DNA of 5,983 nt from Flavobacterium psychrophilum (GTDB lineage: Bacteria; Bacteroidota; Bacteroidia; Flavobacteriales; Flavobacteriaceae): NCBI GenBank assembly GCA_945878515.1, contig CAMCTL010000190.1:1-5983 (forward strand), in the 5' to 3' direction. Made by a program: the position numbers and the translations under genes. The notes under the pieces were generated by a model. The model saw only the letters and a list, made by a program, of their open reading frames with translations, searched no databases and was not told where the DNA came from. Positions 1-5,983 of the stretch are shown here, piece by piece (the first letter of the stretch is position 1; each line of letters starts with the position of its first letter).

Positions 1-1
1 C

Positions 2-43
2 GGAGAAAAGATTTTGAACAACTTTTTAAACATTAAACTTTAA
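2..43 (+). CDS. hisH: Imidazole glycerol phosphate synthase glutamine amidotransferase subunit, C-terminal tail (partial)
   Basis: Only the last 13 codons are present, reading [13 protein letters not shown] and then TAA. This fits the usual end of HisH, where a helix of the type 'G..LL.NFL' follows the catalytic His-Pro-Glu region, which lies outside the window. HisH is the glutaminase that channels ammonia to HisF. The stop is 14 nt upstream of the hisA ATG, and hisH directly before hisA is the common Bacteroidetes order. The identification rests on a very short peptide plus position. The other frames through these bases give no HisH-like ending. Confidence 0.72.
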   Translation, partial: GEKILNNFLNIKL

Positions 44-57
44 ACTTGAAACAAATT

Positions 58-786
58 ATGCGCATAATTCCCGCAATAGACATCATCGAAGGAAAATGTG
101 TTCGCTTGTCGAAAGGCGATTATAACACAAAAATAATATACAACGAAAACCCGCTTGAAGTAGCAAAATCATTCGAAGCACACGGAATCGAATACTTGCA
201 TTTGGTGGATTTAGATGGAGCAAAATCGAGCAAAATTGTCAATTATAAAATATTGGAACAGATAGCCTCACAAACCAAATTGAAAATTGATTTTGGTGGC
301 GGTTTGAAGTCAGATTCCGATTTGAAAATTGCTTTTGAATCGGGTGCAAACCAAATCACAGGTGGAAGTATCGCAGTAAAAAACAGGGCAATTTTCGAAA
401 AATGGATTTCAGAATACGGTTCCAATAAAATTATTCTAGGAGCCGATGCCAATAATGAAAAAGTAGCGGTTTCAGGATGGTTGGAAGATTCTGATGAAGA
501 TTTAGTTCCCTTTATTCAGGATTATCAAAGTAAAGGAATTGAGTACGTAATTTGTACTGATATTGCAAAAGACGGAATGCTCGAAGGTCCAAGTTTTGAT
601 TTATATGCTAAAATATTGGCGGAAGCCAAAGGAATCAAGTTAATCGCTTCAGGAGGAATTTCCACTTTTGATGAATTACCTAAATTAGCCGAATTGGGTT
701 GCGAAGGGACGATTATAGGGAAAGCAATATATGAAGGAAGGATTTCATTGAAGATGATTGAAAATTTTATTTTAGAGATTAATTAA
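58..786 (+). CDS. hisA: ProFAR isomerase (HisA), phosphoribosylformimino-5-aminoimidazole carboxamide ribotide isomerase
   Basis: HisA is the cytoplasmic (beta/alpha)8-barrel enzyme that performs the Amadori rearrangement of ProFAR to PRFAR, the step before HisF/HisH. The 242-residue product matches the usual family length. The start [17 protein letters not shown] is typical, with catalytic Asp8 in 'PAID' and the second catalytic Asp130 in 'LGAD'. Phosphate-binding turns are visible at FGGGL (79-83), SGG (198-200) and IGKAIYEG (220-227). The [13 protein letters not shown] stretch (166-178) is the family's substrate loop. I chose the ATG at 58 because HisA proteins begin with this Met. An in-frame TTG at 46 would add four residues with no family support. 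The gene lies 14 nt after hisH and 26 nt before the membrane-protein gene. There is no visible SD sequence, and the leader is A-rich. Confidence 0.97.
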   Translation: MRIIPAIDIIEGKCVRLSKGDYNTKIIYNENPLEVAKSFEAHGIEYLHLVDLDGAKSSKIVNYKILEQIASQTKLKIDFGGGLKSDSDLKIAFESGANQITGGSIAVKNRAIFEKWISEYGSNKIILGADANNEKVAVSGWLEDSDEDLVPFIQDYQSKGIEYVICTDIAKDGMLEGPSFDLYAKILAEAKGIKLIASGGISTFDELPKLAELGCEGTIIGKAIYEGRISLKMIENFILEIN

Positions 787-812
787 TTTTCAAATGTAAA
801 TAAATTAGGGAT

Positions 813-1301
813 ATGAAAATAATTGATGAATTGTTAGATAAAATTGATATCAAGAATTTGAGGAAAATAATATTATTTTTATCAATATCAACTTTTATTA
901 TTTCATTAACTCAAAAATGTTATTGTACTGATGAATGCGGGGATTCTATTATGGTTTTAATTCTTGGGTTCTTTGGAATTATTTCTGGTCTAGTAGGATT
1001 AACTTGGTATGCAAATCCATTATTATTACTTTCTTGGTGTACAATAAATGATAATAAATATTCAACTATTTTTTCAATAATTTCATTTGTTCTATCTTTT
1101 TCGTTTTTATTATTTGATGAGATAATGGATGATGAAGCTGGACATTATAGTAAAATAGTAAGCTACGAACTAGGCTATTGGTTGTGGTTATTAAGTACTG
1201 CAATAATGGTTTTCGGGAATTTATTAATTGGTAGAAAGTTAAAAAAAGACCCTATTAAAGATTTTATAAAATTATTAAAAATTAAATACTTTGCTGACTA
1301 A
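813..1301 (+). CDS. Unrecognised multi-pass membrane protein located between hisA and hisF
   Basis: This 162-residue product belongs to no family I can name. A short charged N-terminus (1-17) is followed by hydrophobic segments at roughly 18-33, 45-63 (possibly continuing to 76), 84-101 and 119-140, then a basic tail (141-160: RKLKKDP, KLLKIK). That suggests about four membrane helices. A Cys-rich loop, CYCTDEC (36-42), follows helix 1. An acidic loop (DEIMDDEAG, 102-110) precedes an aromatic GYWLWLL stretch (121-127). The start is ATG 813, with a weak AGGG at 807-810. Two sampled 60-nt stretches are only about 15-17% G+C, against about 40% for a stretch of hisF, which suggests a different origin. 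The 3' end overlaps the 5' end of hisF by 11 nt. No histidine-pathway role is evident, so it may be a passenger. It is clearly an intact reading frame with membrane-protein composition, so a coding role is likely. Confidence 0.8.
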   Translation: MKIIDELLDKIDIKNLRKIILFLSISTFIISLTQKCYCTDECGDSIMVLILGFFGIISGLVGLTWYANPLLLLSWCTINDNKYSTIFSIISFVLSFSFLLFDEIMDDEAGHYSKIVSYELGYWLWLLSTAIMVFGNLLIGRKLKKDPIKDFIKLLKIKYFAD

Positions 1302-2046
1302 AAGAATAATCCCCTGCCTAGATATTAAAAACGGTCGCACCGTAAAAGGCATTAATTTTTTAGATCTGCGAGATGCTGGAGATCCTGTGGAATTGGCTAA
1401 AATCTATTCGGATGAAGGTGCCGACGAATTGGTTTTTTTGGATATCTCGGCAACTGAAGAACGAAGAAGTACTTTATTAGATTTAGTTCGAAAAGTTGCA
1501 GCGACTATAAATATTCCATTTACTGTTGGAGGTGGAATCTCATCAGTTTCGGATGTGGAAGCTTTATTGCAAAACGGAGCGGACAAGGTTTCTATCAATT
1601 CCTCAGCTGTCAAAAATCCGCAATTGATTAATGATTTGGCTCAGAAATTTGGCAGTCAATGCGTTGTAGTGGCAATCGATGCTAAGCAAATCGACGGAGA
1701 GTGGATGGTACATTTGGTAGGAGGAAAGGTTCCAACAAATATTAGATTATTTGATTGGGCAAAAGAAGTGGAACAACGTGGCGCAGGAGAAATTCTGTTT
1801 ACTTCAATGAATCACGATGGAACCAAAAACGGTTTTGCAAACGAAGCTTTGGCAAAATTGTCTGAATTAGTAAATATTCCAATAATTGCCTCTGGTGGAG
1901 CGGGAAATATCCAGCATTTTGTAGATACTTTTGTCGAAGGAAAAGCAGACGCAGCATTGGCGGCAAGCGTATTTCATTTCAAGGAAATTGAAATCAATAC
2001 ATTAAAAAGAGAAGTCAAAAATAATAAAATTGAGGTACGAATTTAA
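1291..2046 (+). CDS. hisF: Imidazole glycerol phosphate synthase cyclase subunit (HisF)
   Basis: HisF is the cyclase half of IGP synthase. It uses ammonia from HisH to convert PRFAR to imidazole glycerol phosphate plus AICAR. The 251 residues match the family length, and it is a (beta/alpha)8 barrel like HisA. The catalytic pair is Asp11 (IPCLD, 7-11) and Asp130 (VAID, 127-130). Phosphate loops are at GGG (80-82), DGT (176-178) and SGGAGN (201-206). The family start '[16 protein letters not shown]' aligns with a TTG codon at 1291. In-frame sequence upstream reaches a TAA at 1276-1278 with no ATG, so TTG (or CTG at 1294) must start the protein. The first 11 nt overlap the end of the preceding membrane-protein gene, so translation may be coupled to it. 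The stop TAA ends at the first base of the inverted repeat that follows. Confidence 0.96.
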   Translation: MLTKRIIPCLDIKNGRTVKGINFLDLRDAGDPVELAKIYSDEGADELVFLDISATEERRSTLLDLVRKVAATINIPFTVGGGISSVSDVEALLQNGADKVSINSSAVKNPQLINDLAQKFGSQCVVVAIDAKQIDGEWMVHLVGGKVPTNIRLFDWAKEVEQRGAGEILFTSMNHDGTKNGFANEALAKLSELVNIPIIASGGAGNIQHFVDTFVEGKADAALAASVFHFKEIEINTLKREVKNNKIEVRI

Positions 2047-2078
2047 GACCTAACAGGTTTTTAAAACCTGTTAGGTCT
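2046..2078. repeat. Near-perfect intergenic inverted repeat (hairpin) between hisF and hisIE
   Basis: The left arm AGACCTAACAGGTTTT (2046-2061) and right arm AAAACCTGTTAGGTCT (2063-2078) are exact reverse complements around a single central T. In RNA this would form a strong hairpin of roughly 13-14 bp with a small A/U loop. It starts at the last base of the hisF stop codon and ends 16 nt before the hisIE ATG. It is followed by CTTTAAAT rather than a clean U run, so a full terminator is doubtful. A partial attenuator, RNA-stability or REP-like element is more plausible. From memory, hairpins of very similar sequence recur between genes in Flavobacterium genomes; I cannot verify this here. Confidence 0.85.
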
Positions 2079-2094
2079 CTTTAAATAAAAAAAT

Positions 2095-2694
2095 ATGGAA
2101 ATAAATTTTTCAAAACTCGCACATGGGTTGATTCCGGCAATTATTCAGGACAGCGAAACCAAAAATGTTTTAATGCTTGGGTATATGAATGCAGCATCCT
2201 ACCAAAAAACATTGGAAACAAATAAAGTAACTTTCTACAGTCGTTCCAAACAAAGACTTTGGACAAAAGGCGAGGAAAGTGGTAATTTTTTGCATTTGAT
2301 TTCTATCAAAAATGATTGTGATGAAGATACACTTTTGATACAAGTAAAGCCACAAGGACCAACTTGTCATACTGGTTCAGATAATTGCTGGCAAGAATCT
2401 AATAATCAAGAGTATGGATTTATTTCTAATTTAGAAAATACCATCAAGGCTCGTAGAGAAAACGCTGATTCAGAGAAAAGTTATGTTGCCTCTTTATTCG
2501 AAAAAGGCATCAATAAAATTGCCCAAAAAGTAGGAGAGGAAGCCGTGGAAGTAGTCATTGAAGCAAAAGACAACAACGACCATTTATTCTTAGACGAAAG
2601 TGCCGATTTACTTTTTCATTATCTCATTTTATTGCAAGCAAAAGGCTTTGAATTAAATGATGTTGTCAATGTTTTAAAAGGCCGTCAAAAATAA
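2095..2694 (+). CDS. hisI: Bifunctional phosphoribosyl-AMP cyclohydrolase / phosphoribosyl-ATP pyrophosphatase (HisIE)
   Basis: This fusion (hisIE) catalyses steps 2 and 3 of histidine biosynthesis: PR-ATP pyrophosphohydrolysis (HisE) and PR-AMP ring opening (HisI). The HisI domain covers about residues 1-104. It carries LMLGYMN (26-32), the FYSRSKQRLWTKGEESGN stretch (47-64), the metal-binding DCDED (74-78), and zinc-ligand cysteines Cys75, Cys91 and Cys98 in the PQGPTCHTG region. The HisE domain (about 108-199) carries the KVGEEAVE motif (145-152) and ESADLLFH (168-175), whose acidic residues bind Mg. The 199-residue length is normal for HisIE. The ATG at 2095 follows an A-rich leader and sits 16 nt downstream of a strong hairpin that might modulate its expression. 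It is the last gene of the his operon, with a terminator just after it. Confidence 0.97.
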   Translation: MEINFSKLAHGLIPAIIQDSETKNVLMLGYMNAASYQKTLETNKVTFYSRSKQRLWTKGEESGNFLHLISIKNDCDEDTLLIQVKPQGPTCHTGSDNCWQESNNQEYGFISNLENTIKARRENADSEKSYVASLFEKGINKIAQKVGEEAVEVVIEAKDNNDHLFLDESADLLFHYLILLQAKGFELNDVVNVLKGRQK

Positions 2695-2705
2695 AACATT
2701 TAACT

Positions 2706-2721
2706 TTTTTATCGATAAAAA
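2706..2721. repeat. 16-bp perfect palindrome overlapping the his terminator stem
   Basis: TTTTTATCGATAAAAA is a perfect palindrome around the central CG of ATCGAT. Its right half shares bases 2718-2721 with the left arm of the downstream terminator hairpin, so the two structures could not form fully at once in RNA. It could be a coincidence of an AT-rich spacer or a binding site. No function can be assigned. Confidence 0.4.
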
Positions 2722-2766
2722 CCCAATAGTTCACATATTTCTATTGGGTTTTCTTTTTTTCTTTTT
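2718..2766 (+). terminator. Rho-independent terminator of the his operon
   Basis: The arms AAAACCCAATAG (2718-2729) and CTATTGGGTTTT (2741-2752) are exact reverse complements of 12 bp, with an 11-nt loop. A U-rich run follows at 2754-2766, interrupted by one C at 2761. It begins 23 nt after the hisIE stop and separates the his genes from the downstream esterase gene, which implies that the latter has its own promoter. A/U base pairs flanking the GC core are typical of intrinsic terminators in low-GC Bacteroidetes. Confidence 0.9.
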
Positions 2767-2828
2767 TATCCAATGGCAATCTCTTATATTTACTTTTTAT
2801 TTCAAATTACTAGACTAAAATTCACGAA

Positions 2829-3959
2829 ATGGATTCTGAGAATACACTGATTATGAAGGAATTTAGTTTTAAAAAAACTGCTCTTCAAATTCTTTTAAAA
2901 ACGGATGAAGACGATTCACGTCCTGTTTATATTTCGGGTAATTTCAATAGTTGGAGAACGCAAGACAAAGAGTTTAGGATGGAAAGAATTGGAAATAATT
3001 TATACCAGTATGAATTTCCTTCTGATTTTGCTTATCCCGATGAATTACAGTACAAGTTTACTAAAGGAGATTGGAGCGAAGTAGAAATAGGAAAAAACGA
3101 TGAAATTACATCCAATCGTTCTACAAAATTACAGTCCCGAATAATAAATGATTATGTACCCAAATGGAGAAAAAATTGGTTGCCTTTCAAAACGAATTAT
3201 TTACCGAAAGTTTTACTGATTTCCGATGAATTTGAAATTCCGCAACTCAACAAAACCAGAAAAATATGGGCTTTATTGCCACACGATTACGATTATTCTA
3301 GCGAAAGTTATCCGGTAATGTATTTGCAAGATGCTCAAAATTTATTTAACGAAAATGCACAATACGGTAATTGGGAGATTGATAAAAAACTAGCCGTTAT
3401 GGCCGAATATAAAATCGGAAAAATCATAATTATTGCCATAGAACACGCTGAAGAAGATCGCATAAAAGAATACAATGTTGGCAAAACCGTACTTGGAAAG
3501 GGGCAAGGTAAAAAATATATAAAATTTATGACCGAAACCTTAAAACCATTTGTGGATAGTAATTTTAGAACCAAAAAAGAACGCGAATTTACAGGAATAG
3601 GTGGAAGCTCAATGGGCGGACTGGTGAGCATTTTTAGTGGATTAAGATATCCAGAGGTTTATGGAAAATTGATGATTTTTTCACCTTCACTTTGGGTTGT
3701 TCCGAAACTAAAAATAAAATCCGATTCAACTGAAAATAGTGACACAAAAATATACTTATATGCTGGTGGAGATGAAAGCGCGACTATGATTGAGCACATC
3801 CAAGAATTTAAGAAAAATATTATTGCAAGCGAATTTATAAAAGACAAATTAAAAATTAATTTGAGTATTAATATGGAAGGAAAGCACAGTGAAACCTATT
3901 GGAGTGACGAATTTCCAAAGGCTATTGAATGGCTTTTTTTTAACACTAAAGTAAATTAA
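2829..3959 (+). CDS. Cytoplasmic esterase-D/enterochelin-esterase-like alpha/beta hydrolase with N-terminal E-set (CBM48-like) domain
   Basis: The 376-residue product has two parts. Residues about 14-108 resemble an Ig-like E-set/carbohydrate-binding fold, with 'VYISGNFNSW' (33-42) and 'YKFTKGDW' (75-82) as in CBM48/AMPK-type or Fes N-terminal domains. Residues about 128-376 form an esterase-D type alpha/beta hydrolase. Its nucleophile elbow is GSSMGG (259-264) with predicted Ser261, and the likely triad partners are Asp315 (AGGDES) and His353 (GKHSE). 'YPVMYLQDAQN' (161-171) is the family's strand and oxyanion region. There is no signal peptide or lipobox, so a cytoplasmic ester or amide hydrolase is expected. 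The substrate is unknown; siderophore-like esters or acylated sugars are possibilities from relatives. The start is ATG 2829; an ATG at 2853 (Met9) is an alternative. It is the first gene of an apparent three-gene operon, ending 4 nt before the peptidase gene. An 8-T run near the 3' end (3934-3941) is intact in frame. Confidence 0.87.
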   Translation: MDSENTLIMKEFSFKKTALQILLKTDEDDSRPVYISGNFNSWRTQDKEFRMERIGNNLYQYEFPSDFAYPDELQYKFTKGDWSEVEIGKNDEITSNRSTKLQSRIINDYVPKWRKNWLPFKTNYLPKVLLISDEFEIPQLNKTRKIWALLPHDYDYSSESYPVMYLQDAQNLFNENAQYGNWEIDKKLAVMAEYKIGKIIIIAIEHAEEDRIKEYNVGKTVLGKGQGKKYIKFMTETLKPFVDSNFRTKKEREFTGIGGSSMGGLVSIFSGLRYPEVYGKLMIFSPSLWVVPKLKIKSDSTENSDTKIYLYAGGDESATMIEHIQEFKKNIIASEFIKDKLKINLSINMEGKHSETYWSDEFPKAIEWLFFNTKVN

Positions 3960-3963
3960 ACAG

Positions 3964-5394
3964 ATGAAAACAACTACCATTAAAAATCTCGAAGGATTTT
4001 CAGGAACGATTCTAATTCCGGTTTTTGAAACTTATGCCAAAAGTCTGGTTCCAATAGAATTCCAAGGAGTTTCTGTACCTGCAAAAATATTTTACGGAAA
4101 GAAAGACACGCATTATTTAGTAGAAAAATACGATTGCACTCATATATTTATTGGTTTAGGTACAGCTACTGATTATAAAGATTTGAAAACCATTTTCCGA
4201 AGAATTTCCTTCAAACAAAAAGAATATTTTGGAATTAAAGTAGCTTTGGTTTTGCCAGAACAATTCACGAAAGAACAAATTGAAGCCACTATTTCAGGCT
4301 TGTATTTAGGCACTTATGATTTGGGTCATTTTAAGAAAACAGAAAAGCATCCGTTTTTAAATAAAAAATTTGAACTTTCAATTATATCAAAAAAAGACCT
4401 GACAGAGACAGTTGCAAAAGCAATAAAAATTGCCAATGCACAACTCGAAATATTGAACTTAGTCGATTTACCTCCAAATGTAATTACCCCAAAATATTTA
4501 TCCAATTGGGCTACCGAAAGCGGGAAAAAATATGGTTTTGAGGTGGAAACTTTAGGCTTCGAAGCTTCAAAGAAAGCAGGATTAGAGGCTTTTTTATCTG
4601 TTGGAAAAGGAAGTGATGAAGAACCCCAATTTGTCATTATGAATTATATTCCTGAAAATGCAAATGCGAAAACAAAGCACATAGGTTTGGTAGGTAAAGG
4701 AATTACTTTTGACACTGGTGGATTGAATATTAAAACCACTGGTATGTTGCACATGAAATGTGATATGGCAGGCGGAGCAGCAGTTTTTGGAGCAATGCAG
4801 CTGATTGCCGATTTGAAATTGCCTGTAAAAGTCACGGCAATCGTGCCTTGTGCCGAAAATGCGGTGGATGCAAAATCGTTTTATCCTAGTGATGTGATTC
4901 AAAGTTACAGTGGACATTCAATAGAAATTATAGATACAGATGCCGAAGGAAGATTAGTTTTGGCCGACGGAATATCCTATTTAATCAAGAACTTCAAACC
5001 CGAATATATAGTTGATATTGCCACCTTAACAGGAAGCGCAGTTGGAACATTTGGCTACGAATGTGCAGCGTTGTTCACTAATAACGACGCTGTTTCAAAA
5101 AAACTACAACAATCTGGAAATGAAATTGGAGAAAAACTTTGGCAATTGCCACTTTGGGATTGTTACAAACAAGATATTGAAAGCGATATTGCCGATGTGA
5201 AAAATTATAGTGGAAAACCCGTTGCCGGAGCCATTTCTGCTGCAAAATTCTTGGAATATTTTACTGAAAACCATAAAGCTTGGGCGCATCTTGATATTGC
5301 AGGAGTTGCCTTTGGCGATGATGAATTTGCAAAAAGCAAACACGCAACTGCTTATGGCGTTCATTTATTGACTAAATTCATAGAAAATTTATAA
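3964..5394 (+). CDS. M17-family leucyl aminopeptidase-type metallopeptidase (divergent)
   Basis: This is a 476-residue protein of the two-metal M17 (PepA/LAP) family, which removes N-terminal amino acids or splits dipeptides in the cytoplasm, usually as a hexamer. Residues 1 to about 150 form the variable N-terminal domain. The catalytic domain begins near NLVDLPPNVITP (165-176). Metal and catalytic residues by comparison with bovine LAP and E. coli PepA are Lys245 and Asp250 (VGKGITFDTGG), Lys257, Asp267 (MKCDMAGG), Asp326 and Glu328, and Arg330 (DAEGR). AWAHLDIAG (439-447) and 'AGAISAAKFLEYF' (421-433) are also typical. All essential residues are present, so activity is likely. Departures from the common pattern include Asp324 where NTDAEGR normally has Asn, and YPSDV (307-311) instead of RPGD. 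It starts 4 nt after the esterase gene and ends 2 nt before the ATP-grasp gene. It may be a specialised peptidase rather than the housekeeping PepA. Confidence 0.94.
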   Translation: MKTTTIKNLEGFSGTILIPVFETYAKSLVPIEFQGVSVPAKIFYGKKDTHYLVEKYDCTHIFIGLGTATDYKDLKTIFRRISFKQKEYFGIKVALVLPEQFTKEQIEATISGLYLGTYDLGHFKKTEKHPFLNKKFELSIISKKDLTETVAKAIKIANAQLEILNLVDLPPNVITPKYLSNWATESGKKYGFEVETLGFEASKKAGLEAFLSVGKGSDEEPQFVIMNYIPENANAKTKHIGLVGKGITFDTGGLNIKTTGMLHMKCDMAGGAAVFGAMQLIADLKLPVKVTAIVPCAENAVDAKSFYPSDVIQSYSGHSIEIIDTDAEGRLVLADGISYLIKNFKPEYIVDIATLTGSAVGTFGYECAALFTNNDAVSKKLQQSGNEIGEKLWQLPLWDCYKQDIESDIADVKNYSGKPVAGAISAAKFLEYFTENHKAWAHLDIAGVAFGDDEFAKSKHATAYGVHLLTKFIENL

Positions 5395-5396
5395 AT

Positions 5397-5983
5397 ATGG
5401 AAAACTCTAAAACTTTCATTTGTATTTCAAACTATTTTAAAGGTGCCGATTTTTTAATACAATTAAAAAATCTAGACAACAAAGTCTATCTGATAACCAG
5501 CGAAAAACTGAGACATAAACCTTGGCCTTTTGACCATATTGAAGAAGTTTTCTATATGTCTGGTCAGGATACCGATTGGAACTTAGAGCATTTATTACTA
5601 GGCGTTGGTAATTTAATGAAATGCAATAAAATTGACGCTATCGTAGCTTTGGATGATTTTGATGTGGAGAAAACTACCTATCTCCGAGAAAATCTTCGGA
5701 TTGATGGGATGGGTCAAACTACTGGTCGTTATTTCAGAGATAAATTGGCGATGCGAATGAGAGCCAAAAGTTGTGGAATTTCGAACCCTAATTTTTGTTC
5801 TTTATTTAATGATCACGACATCAATACGTTTGCTGACACAGTTTTGGCTCCTTGGGTTTTGAAACCACGTTCCGAAGCTTCGGCAGCAGGAATTATAAAA
5901 GTGTTTGATAAGGAAAGTTTGTGGATTCACATCAACGAAATGGGCAATAATCGCTTCAAATATTTATTGGAACAATTTCGTCC
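5397..5983 (+). CDS. ATP-grasp ligase-like protein, N-terminal part (cut by window end)
   Basis: An open frame runs from ATG 5397, 2 nt after the peptidase stop, to the window end. It covers 195 complete codons plus a partial Pro codon. The layout matches an ATP-grasp enzyme: a Rossmann-like preATP-grasp region (about 1-105) with 'IDAIVALDDFDVEKTTYLRE' (79-98); then 'GMGQTTGRYFRDKLAMRMRAKSCGI' (104-128), corresponding to the family's '(R)DK..MR....GI' region; then the ATP-binding strand PWVLKPRSEASAAGI (152-166), with Lys156 the likely phosphate-binding Lys; and LLEQF (190-194), where relatives have the adenine-contacting 'EEF' segment. The Mg-binding C-terminal half lies outside the window. 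ATP-grasp enzymes activate a carboxylate as acyl-phosphate and join it to an amine, thiol or similar group. Which acid is used here cannot be read. It is clearly in the operon with the two hydrolases. Confidence 0.86.
   Translation, partial: MENSKTFICISNYFKGADFLIQLKNLDNKVYLITSEKLRHKPWPFDHIEEVFYMSGQDTDWNLEHLLLGVGNLMKCNKIDAIVALDDFDVEKTTYLRENLRIDGMGQTTGRYFRDKLAMRMRAKSCGISNPNFCSLFNDHDINTFADTVLAPWVLKPRSEASAAGIIKVFDKESLWIHINEMGNNRFKYLLEQFR

Noticed and set aside
46..57. TTG start at 46 for hisA, adding four residues
   Set aside because: HisA proteins begin with the Met of MRIIPAID, encoded by the ATG at 58. The TTG lies in the spacer after the hisH stop and has no family support.
740..1290. Flanking direct repeats that would mark the membrane gene as a transposon-borne insert
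   Set aside because: Only short AT-rich similarities (attttat-like) are seen at the two ends. There are no matched target duplications or terminal inverted repeats, so a mobile element call is not supported.
2046..2080. Hairpin after hisF as a full rho-independent terminator
   Set aside because: The stem is strong, but the following sequence is CTTTAAAT without a continuous U-tract, and hisIE follows immediately as part of the same pathway.
2785..2792. TATATTTA as a Bacteroidetes -7 promoter box (TAnnTTTG) for the esterase operon
   Set aside because: It differs from the consensus at the last base, and no TTG -33 element lies 17-23 nt upstream, where there are only T runs. A promoter must exist in this spacer, but I cannot place it.
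3335..3631. Minus-strand open frame of 98 codons
   Set aside because: It is antisense to the esterase, including its nucleophile motif. It has no family resemblance, and its hydrophobic composition is typical of a complement-frame artefact.
4594..4917. Minus-strand open frame of 107 codons
   Set aside because: It lies wholly antisense within the M17 peptidase catalytic domain, has no recognisable domain, and is best explained as a shadow of the plus-strand gene.

Overview
The window is AT-rich, tightly packed and entirely plus-strand. It looks like chromosomal DNA of a Flavobacterium-like member of the Bacteroidetes. The evidence is the his gene order (hisH-hisA-hisF-hisIE with a bifunctional HisIE), the near absence of Shine-Dalgarno sequences with A-rich leaders instead, the protein sequences themselves, and an intergenic hairpin of a type I recall from flavobacterial genomes.

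Region 1 (about 1-2694) is the distal part of a histidine biosynthesis operon: the last codons of hisH, complete hisA, an unrecognised multi-pass membrane protein gene, hisF, and hisIE. HisI/HisE carry out the PR-ATP and PR-AMP steps, HisA isomerises ProFAR, and HisH/HisF form the glutamine-dependent imidazole-glycerol-phosphate synthase that also releases AICAR. The membrane protein gene is the odd item. It is far more AT-rich than its neighbours, sits between hisA and hisF, and its 3' end overlaps the 5' end of hisF, which has only non-ATG (TTG/CTG) start codons available. A near-perfect 33-nt inverted repeat fills most of the hisF-hisIE gap. A convincing rho-independent terminator (2718-2766) closes the operon.

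Region 2 (2829 to the end) is a second apparent operon of three genes separated by only 4 and 2 nt. The first encodes a cytoplasmic esterase-D/enterochelin-esterase-like alpha/beta hydrolase with an N-terminal E-set (CBM48-like) domain. The second is a divergent M17 leucyl-aminopeptidase-type metallopeptidase. The third is an ATP-grasp ligase-like protein cut off by the window end. Two hydrolases with a predicted ligase suggest a small-molecule or peptide pathway, but no substrate can be read from the sequence. This trio and the membrane gene inside the his operon are the parts least explained by known biology. I see no RNA genes, CRISPR arrays, insertion sequences or phage genes.
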